Shown piece after piece: positions 58,051 to 64,000 of a stretch of 64,000 bases of DNA. Positions within the stretch are counted from its first letter, which is position 1. Every line of letters starts with the position of its first letter. Both the position numbers and the translations under genes were made by a program. The stretch comes from Microcystis aeruginosa FD4 (lineage in GTDB: Bacteria; Cyanobacteriota; Cyanobacteriia; Cyanobacteriales; Microcystaceae), in contig NZ_CP046973.1 in assembly GCF_009792235.1 (NCBI RefSeq), positions 2,294,001-2,358,000 of the forward strand. The letters are read 5' to 3'. The notes under the pieces were generated by a model. The model worked only from the letters and a program-made list of their open reading frames with translations. It was not told the origin of the DNA and made no database searches.

Positions 58051-59370
58051 TTAGCTTTGAATCTTTTTCAATTCATCAGCAACCGTTGCAACCGTAAAAC
58101 GAATTTGCTCTTCGCTATGGGTACAACTAATGAAAAAACGTAACCGTGCCGTTTGTTCCGATACAGCCGGATAAATTACAGGTTGAACATTAATACCCCG
58201 ATAGAAAAGAGCTTGAGAGAGTTGGATACATTGCAAAGAATTGCCAATAATTACAGGAATAACAGCAGAATCGTAGCTTAGTCCTGTATTCAGTCCCCAT
58301 TCCTTGGCTAACTGGAGAAACAGTTTGGCTCTTTGATGTAAAAGTTCTACACGCTCAGGTTCTGAATTTAATAATCGAATGGCGGCTAAAGCTGCTGCTG
58401 CATTGGGTGGGGAAATGCCAACGCTATACACAAAACCGGGAGCAGTATATTTGAGATATTCAACTAGAGCATGGTTGCCGGCAATATATCCACCACAACT
58501 AGCGAAAGATTTACTTAAAGTCCCCATCCACAAGTCTACATCTGTAGGGTTAACTCCGAAATACTCCCCAATACCATGTCCTGACTTTCCAAGTACACCA
58601 ATGGAGTGAGCTTCATCAATCATTAAAGCTGTCTTATAGCGTTTCTTAAGTTCAATAAACTGAGGCAAGTTGGCAATATCACCATCCATGCTATAGACCC
58701 CTTCAATAACAATCAAAGCTTTTTGATAGTTCGACCGTTTATCTTTAAGAATTTGTTCGAGAGCTTGCCAATCATTGTGAGCAAAAGAGAACAAATTTGC
58801 TCCTGAAAACAAACAACCTTGGAGAACACTATTGTGACTGAGGGAGTCATAAACAATTAGATCATCGGAACCAAAAAGATGACTAATAGTAATGACATTA
58901 GTGGAGTGTCCTCCCACATAAATGATCGCATCTTCTACCCCGAGTAAATTAGCAATTTCCTGTTCTAATTCTCGGTGGATGGGCTTTTCTCCTGATGCTA
59001 CGCGACTAGCTGAGACAGAAGTTCCATAACGATCAATAGCATCTTTAGCCGCTTGAGAAACCTTCGGATCTCCAGACATCCCCAGATAGTTATAAGTTGA
59101 ATAATTAATCAGTTCTTGCTCACCAATTTGAGTGATATTGCGAGCGACTCCTTGATGAACTTTGAAGTAGGGGTTTTGTAACCCGATGGCTTCAAGTTGC
59201 TTCAATTGCTGCTTCATTTGTTGGTAAGCGGGCTGTTGATCAAAGTTAGAAAAATCAACTAAATTCACTGGGGTTGAATTAGCTTTTTCTGTTTGACTCC
59301 GCAATTTTTCAAGAAGTTGAAGTTTTTGCTGGGAGGAAAGATTAGCTAAAGTTGGGCTAATATTAGTCAT
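58051..59370 (-). CDS. alpha-oxoamine synthase (AONS/SPT-like, PLP-dependent)
   Basis: 439 aa. PLP-fold type I: NYNYLG-like YSTYNYLGMSGDP at 91-102, GTSVSASRVASGEKPIHREL at 116-135, the Asp/His pair in LMIDEAHSIGVLG (252-255), and the PLP lysine K287 in GTLSKSFASCGGY. The family condenses an acyl thioester with an amino acid, losing CO2, to make an amino-ketone (biotin, heme and sphingolipid pathways). Biotin synthesis is unlikely here because the gene follows the PKS by 20 bp. It should release the polyketide from the ACP with an amino acid such as alanine, glycine or serine. A 50-residue N-terminal extension is unusual. Confidence 0.9.
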   Translation of the reverse strand: MTNISPTLANLSSQQKLQLLEKLRSQTEKANSTPVNLVDFSNFDQQPAYQQMKQQLKQLEAIGLQNPYFKVHQGVARNITQIGEQELINYSTYNYLGMSGDPKVSQAAKDAIDRYGTSVSASRVASGEKPIHRELEQEIANLLGVEDAIIYVGGHSTNVITISHLFGSDDLIVYDSLSHNSVLQGCLFSGANLFSFAHNDWQALEQILKDKRSNYQKALIVIEGVYSMDGDIANLPQFIELKKRYKTALMIDEAHSIGVLGKSGHGIGEYFGVNPTDVDLWMGTLSKSFASCGGYIAGNHALVEYLKYTAPGFVYSVGISPPNAAAALAAIRLLNSEPERVELLHQRAKLFLQLAKEWGLNTGLSYDSAVIPVIIGNSLQCIQLSQALFYRGINVQPVIYPAVSEQTARLRFFISCTHSEEQIRFTVATVADELKKIQS

Positions 59371-59390
59371 TGTGAAATCTCCTTAGTTAA

Positions 59391-62300
59391 TTATGATGAT
59401 ACAGAATTTAAGAGAGCATCAATTTCTTGAGCCGTTAACTGGTTGAGTTGAGCTAACAACTCCTCAGAAATTGACTCCTCATCTACTGAATTAATGACAG
59501 AAACAGGAGAAATAGAGATTTTCTCGGTTAATTGTTCATTCACAAAAACGGCTAGGGTAATCACAGTAACATCTTCAGAAAACTTAGTGATAGGAATATC
59601 AACTCCCAAATCAACACTGAGCTTAGTTCTCATTTCAACAGCCATTAGGGAGTCAAAACCCATTGTTTTTAGGGGCTGTTCTAGGTGGATTTGCTCGGCA
59701 TCTATCCCTAGACTCTTAGCAACTACACCTTGAATATGAGTGAGTAAAATTAAAATGCGATCATTACTGTCAGCCTCTTGCCACTCGGATAAAATGGGTG
59801 ACTGAGTGCTTGCTAAGGCATCGTTTTCTCCGACATCTTGTGCTAATTGAGCCAATAAGGGAAGGATAAAAGGAGATGAACTCAGCAATTTTGACCAATC
59901 AACCGATAAGACCCCGATTTGAGCTAGATCTTGATTAATTAACTCTCCGAATATCTGTAAACCTTGCTCAATTCCTATGGGATTAATCCCCTGACTTGTA
60001 AAGCGAGTGTCTAGAGTCGCTGCCATACCGACCAAGGCCCAAGGACCCCAGTTAATACTTAAGCCGGGTTGCCCTAAACTGCGGCGATAGTGAGCTAGAG
60101 CATCCATAAAAGCATTAGCCGCAGCATAGTTAGCTTGACCTGCTGAACCCAACAACGAAGCCATGGAAGAAAAACAGACAAAGAAATCTAAAGGCAAATC
60201 CCCAGTTAAACAGTGTAAATTCCATGCTCCTGCTACTTTAGGACTCATTACGCTGTCAAAGCGTGGCCAATCTAGCTGTGATAATAAACCATCGTCTAAA
60301 ACACCTGCAGCATGAACAAGACCACCCAGAGGGGGTAAGGATGATTTAATCTCATTGAGTAGTTTGATAACATCTTCTTGCTTAGAAACATCGGCTTTGA
60401 GGACTAGAACCTGAGTTCCTGTTTGCTGGAGTTGTTCAATAACTGCTTGAGTCTCGGCAGTTGGTTCACTTCGTCCGGTTAGAACTAAGTATTTAGCACC
60501 TTGAGAAACCATCCAATCAGCTACTTTTAACCCTAATGCTCCTAAACCTCCAGTAATTAAATAACTGCTATCAGAACGGATTTTCTCCAGTTTACTTGTG
60601 CTAGAGGTTTTGGTACTATGCTGCACCAGTCGGGCAACATGACGGATTCCTTGACGATAAATCACCTGATTTTCGCTGTCAGGAGCTAATATTTCGGCTA
60701 ACAGAGGGGATTGAATCTGATTTTCTGAAGCTTCTAAATCCACACATACACATTGTAATTCTGGATGTTCTAGGGCGATCGCTCGTCCCAGTCCCCATAA
60801 AGGTGCGTGTTGAAGTTCTAAGGATTTTGCGGAAGAATCTAAGCTTTGGGTGTCTTGAGTCACTAACCACAGACGGGGTAATTTAGAACCTTGTTTTTGC
60901 AGTAATGCTTGAACTAAAGATAAGACACCACCACAACCGATAACTTGCGCTTGTTGTAAAGCTTCTAGAGATAAATCTGTAGATGAATGACTTTCACAAC
61001 TCCATAAATGAACTATTCCTTTTAAGGGAGGTTTATTTTCTAAGCTCTCTTGGAAAAGTTTGGTAAAATCATCAGCAACAAGCGGATTAACCGTATAACT
61101 TTGTGAGGTTAGCTTCTGATAGTGAGAACCAACAGAAACCATAATACAATATTCACCTAATTGTGTCAGTTGATTGGCTAAAGATGAACCAATTCCATCA
61201 CCAGTAGTCAATAGTAACCAAGTGCCAAGATTTTCGGCTCCGGTTAAAGGTAAGTTCAAATCACGGTTTTGTGGTCGCCAAACTATTTCATACAACCAGT
61301 TTTCTGCCTCCTCTTTTTGCAGAAATCGTCCTAGTATTTGGGAACTAACACGCTTGACTGATAATCCTTGAATTTGAGCAACTAGTAGGCCACTGTCATC
61401 AAATAGATCCACATCTGCGGTGATAGTTTGGGAAGGCTGAGAATAGTCTTGATTTAACTTAACTTGACTCCACAGATGAAGGGGTACAGAACCATAGACT
61501 TGATATTTCTCTAAACCTACTGGTAGGTAAGCACCCAGTTGATCTTGTCCTGATAAAGCTGCCCCTAATACTTGTAAACTAGCATCCAGTAAAACGGGAT
61601 GTAATTTGTAGTTAGAAACTTCATTAACTAAAGATTCTGGTAACTGAATTTTTCCCAGAGCCATTCCTTGATCCTGCCACAGGTCTGTAATGGCTTGAAA
61701 ACTTGCTCCGTAGTCCATTCCTCGTTGTTGTAATTGTTGATAATAATCTTCAACATTTACGGATTCAAGAGAATCAATTGATAAGTTTTCTAAGTTGACT
61801 GGACTGGGTTGAGTAATATCGGTTACTTTGATAATTTTACCCAAAGTATGAAGTGTCCAAGAATCGCCAACAGGATTAAGACTAAAGATTTCAAAGGTAT
61901 AAGTCTGGGAATCTTGAGGAGTCAGAATTAACTCGATATTTTTGACCTGATTTCCCTCTAGAAATAAGGGCTGTTCAAGGGTTACATCTTCTATCCTGAT
62001 CGAGTCAGATTTAAAAACATTTATCCCAGCGACAATAGCCATTTCTAGGTAAGCAGTAGCAGGGAAAATAGTGGTTTTTTGAATCCGATGGTCTTGGAGA
62101 TAATTGGGGCAATCTTGACTGATTTGAGACGCAAAGATAATTGGTTTTAGTGGCGAATGTAACCGTTTTCCTATTAAGGGATGAAAATGTCCATTGCCAT
62201 TGCTAGAGTATAACTCAAATTGCTGAGTACCCTGAGGATTGTTGTCAGAAATATGTCCTTTACCATTGGTTGACTCAACTCTTGTAGTTGAGCAGTCGGA

Positions 62301-64000
62301 CAATATACTCTCATGGCAATACAATTGTCGGCTAAATTTATAAGTTGGCAGACTCAAACGATGATAGGAATAATCTTTTGAAAATCCAGTCCAATTTACA
62401 GGTGTTCCTTTAACATATAATTCTGCCAAACTTTGTAACATTTGTTGCCAATCTGATTTTCTAGATCGCAAACTTGGCAACCATACTCCCTTGCCTTCTG
62501 GAATACAATGACTTCCCATTCCTATTAAAATGGGTTGGGGACCAATTTCTAGATAAACCTCATAACCGTGGCTCGCTAGTGTATTCATTCCTGCGGCAAA
62601 CTCTACGGTCTGGCGAATATGATTTACCCAATAAGAAGGCGTAGCTATTTCGGCTGTCGCTATTTTACCAGTGACATTAGAAATTAAGCTAATATTTGGT
62701 TTTGAGTAGGTGATTTCTCGGGCAATTTTGGCAAACTCGGCCAATATTGGCTCCATCAAAGGTGAGTGAAAAGCATGAGAAACTTGTAAGGTTTTTGTCT
62801 TCACCCATTCGGTATCTAAATTAGCGACTACTGCATCAACGGTTTGACTGTCCCCAGAAATAACAATGCTAGATGGCCCATTAATAGCAGCGATAGAAAC
62901 CTGTTTTTCATAAGAAATAATGGCACGTCTGACAGTTTCTTCGTCGGCAGTAACCGCTACCATTTTACCGTTAGACGGTAATGCTTGCATTAAACGACCT
63001 CGATAAGCGATGAGTTTTAACCCATCTTCAAGACTGAACACCCCGGCAATGCAAGCGGCCACATATTCTCCTACACTATGACCCATAACTGCACTAGGTT
63101 CAATACCCCAAGATTTCCATAATTGAGCGAGTGCGTATTCTATGGCAAATAAGGCGGGTTGGGTGTAAGCTGTTTCATCTATGGGTGAGTTCTCTCCCTC
63201 TTGAGGATAGAGAATAGATAGCAAAGGTTTGTCTAAATAGATACTAAGAATCTCTTGACAGTGTTCAAGGGTTCTACGGAAAGTAGGTTGAGTCTCATAA
63301 AGTTCCCGGGCCATATTGATATATTGTGACCCCTGACCTGTAAAAAGAAACGCAATTTTCTGGTGTTTCTGGTGCGATAGTTCACCGGTCAAAATTCCCC
63401 CAGCTTCTTTGCCCTCAATAATAGCCTCTAACTGGGATTGTAATTGAGTTAAAGACTCAGTTTGAATAGCTAAACAATGAGGAAAATGCGAGCGCCCCAC
63501 ATCAGCACTAAAGCAAAAGTCTTGTAAGTTGATTTGCGGATTTGCTTGAAGATAATTGTGATAACTTGATACTAATTCTCGCAAAGATGACTTAGTTTTA
63601 GCGGTAATAGTCAAGATAGCAAGAGATGGTTCATGTTGCTCTTGCTCCAAGGTTTCTGGAACAAATTCTTCTAAAATAACATGAGCATTAGTGCCACCAA
63701 AACCAAAAGAAGATACCCCAGCTAATCGCCCTTTTTTACCCTTTTTCCAAGGCTGTAATTGAGTAGGAATAGATAAGGAAGTTCCTTCTAGAGAAATATA
63801 AGGATTGAGTTTTTGCAAATGAAGGTGAGGAGGAATTTCACGATTTTGTAAAGCGAGGCAAACTTTAATCAGTGCGGCAATTCCTGCGGCTGCTTCGAGA
63901 TGACCAATATTAGTTTTTACAGAGCCGATCCAACAGGGCTGATCTAATTGACGATCCTCCATTAATACTTCTTTGAGAGCATTAAGCTCAATCGGATCCC
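59391..64000 (-). CDS. type I polyketide synthase, C-terminal part (KS end-AT-DH-KR-ACP)
   Basis: Open at the window edge; about 1535 codons are seen. The first residues, DPIELNALKEVL and NIGHLEAAAG, are the end of a ketosynthase. AT: GHSVGEYVAA with AFHS, the malonyl-type signature. DH: DHRIQKTTIFP (the usual Gly of HxxxGxxxxP is Lys) and LLDASLQ with the second catalytic Asp. KR: TGGLGALG, LDD (B-type stereochemistry) and the catalytic Tyr in ANYAAANAF. ACP: MGFDSLMAVEM with the phosphopantetheine serine at about residue 1438. No enoylreductase and no thioesterase. It ends 20 bp before the AOS gene, which is expected to offload the chain. Confidence 0.93.
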   Translation of the reverse strand, partial: DPIELNALKEVLMEDRQLDQPCWIGSVKTNIGHLEAAAGIAALIKVCLALQNREIPPHLHLQKLNPYISLEGTSLSIPTQLQPWKKGKKGRLAGVSSFGFGGTNAHVILEEFVPETLEQEQHEPSLAILTITAKTKSSLRELVSSYHNYLQANPQINLQDFCFSADVGRSHFPHCLAIQTESLTQLQSQLEAIIEGKEAGGILTGELSHQKHQKIAFLFTGQGSQYINMARELYETQPTFRRTLEHCQEILSIYLDKPLLSILYPQEGENSPIDETAYTQPALFAIEYALAQLWKSWGIEPSAVMGHSVGEYVAACIAGVFSLEDGLKLIAYRGRLMQALPSNGKMVAVTADEETVRRAIISYEKQVSIAAINGPSSIVISGDSQTVDAVVANLDTEWVKTKTLQVSHAFHSPLMEPILAEFAKIAREITYSKPNISLISNVTGKIATAEIATPSYWVNHIRQTVEFAAGMNTLASHGYEVYLEIGPQPILIGMGSHCIPEGKGVWLPSLRSRKSDWQQMLQSLAELYVKGTPVNWTGFSKDYSYHRLSLPTYKFSRQLYCHESILSDCSTTRVESTNGKGHISDNNPQGTQQFELYSSNGNGHFHPLIGKRLHSPLKPIIFASQISQDCPNYLQDHRIQKTTIFPATAYLEMAIVAGINVFKSDSIRIEDVTLEQPLFLEGNQVKNIELILTPQDSQTYTFEIFSLNPVGDSWTLHTLGKIIKVTDITQPSPVNLENLSIDSLESVNVEDYYQQLQQRGMDYGASFQAITDLWQDQGMALGKIQLPESLVNEVSNYKLHPVLLDASLQVLGAALSGQDQLGAYLPVGLEKYQVYGSVPLHLWSQVKLNQDYSQPSQTITADVDLFDDSGLLVAQIQGLSVKRVSSQILGRFLQKEEAENWLYEIVWRPQNRDLNLPLTGAENLGTWLLLTTGDGIGSSLANQLTQLGEYCIMVSVGSHYQKLTSQSYTVNPLVADDFTKLFQESLENKPPLKGIVHLWSCESHSSTDLSLEALQQAQVIGCGGVLSLVQALLQKQGSKLPRLWLVTQDTQSLDSSAKSLELQHAPLWGLGRAIALEHPELQCVCVDLEASENQIQSPLLAEILAPDSENQVIYRQGIRHVARLVQHSTKTSSTSKLEKIRSDSSYLITGGLGALGLKVADWMVSQGAKYLVLTGRSEPTAETQAVIEQLQQTGTQVLVLKADVSKQEDVIKLLNEIKSSLPPLGGLVHAAGVLDDGLLSQLDWPRFDSVMSPKVAGAWNLHCLTGDLPLDFFVCFSSMASLLGSAGQANYAAANAFMDALAHYRRSLGQPGLSINWGPWALVGMAATLDTRFTSQGINPIGIEQGLQIFGELINQDLAQIGVLSVDWSKLLSSSPFILPLLAQLAQDVGENDALASTQSPILSEWQEADSNDRILILLTHIQGVVAKSLGIDAEQIHLEQPLKTMGFDSLMAVEMRTKLSVDLGVDIPITKFSEDVTVITLAVFVNEQLTEKISISPVSVINSVDEESISEELLAQLNQLTAQEIDALLNSVSS

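Noticed and set aside
1..64000. CRISPR array
   Set aside because: The tandem repeats seen are either octamers or dispersed MITE-like units; none has regular repeats with unique spacers, and no cas genes are present.

Overview
The window looks like a chromosome segment of a unicellular bloom-forming cyanobacterium, most likely Microcystis. Seen directly: psbX, the ferredoxin-thioredoxin reductase catalytic subunit, prohibitin and DUF1816 genes of cyanobacterial type, very many GCGATCGC (HIP1) octamers, two PEP-CTERM proteins, and a heavy load of insertion sequences, MITEs and decayed toxin-antitoxin genes. The genus is an inference from this combination.

Layout. Positions 1-10000 hold mostly housekeeping genes: the 3' end of an adenine methylase, psbX, comF, ftrC, an lptA-lptB-lptF/G lipopolysaccharide export run, rsmI and a copper P-type ATPase. 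Positions 10000-29600 mix transport and sulfur genes (DUF202, TauE, cysA, cysK, sulfate-binding protein, a flavoprotein fused to a persulfide-dioxygenase-like domain) with accessory material: a metY-metX deletion fusion, VapBC and HigBA modules, and an unfamiliar 308-aa protein overlapping a PemK/MazF toxin. Positions 29900-34800 are a mobile-element zone: an intact IS630 inside a GIY-YIG gene, a DUF433/DUF5615 module, and a dead IS4 with a 9-bp target duplication. Positions 34800-41500 carry a small GTPase with a roadblock-type partner, a holin-like membrane protein, WecB/TagA, an IscA-type protein and a PEP-CTERM protein.

Positions 41500-44700 are a pile-up: an IS1-family element disrupted by a MITE, a truncated tnpB, an Uma2 tail and a second PEP-CTERM gene. 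Then come murT with a frameshifted gatD, a group II intron in the leader of an HtrA protease gene, and a frameshifted lptC.

The right end, after a tRNA-Ser, is the most interesting part: a minus-strand biosynthetic locus of a type I PKS (KS-AT-DH-KR-ACP, no thioesterase, open at the window edge), an alpha-oxoamine synthase, a methyltransferase and a DevBCA-type exporter. The likely logic is that the PKS builds an acyl chain on its ACP, the PLP enzyme releases it by decarboxylative condensation with an amino acid to give an amino-ketone (sphingoid-like) lipid, the methyltransferase tailors it, and DevBCA exports it. Export by DevBCA parallels heterocyst glycolipids, although nothing here suggests heterocysts.

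Several otherwise conserved genes (DUF202, gatD, lptC) carry single-base frameshifts, so either sequencing error or recent decay must be considered.
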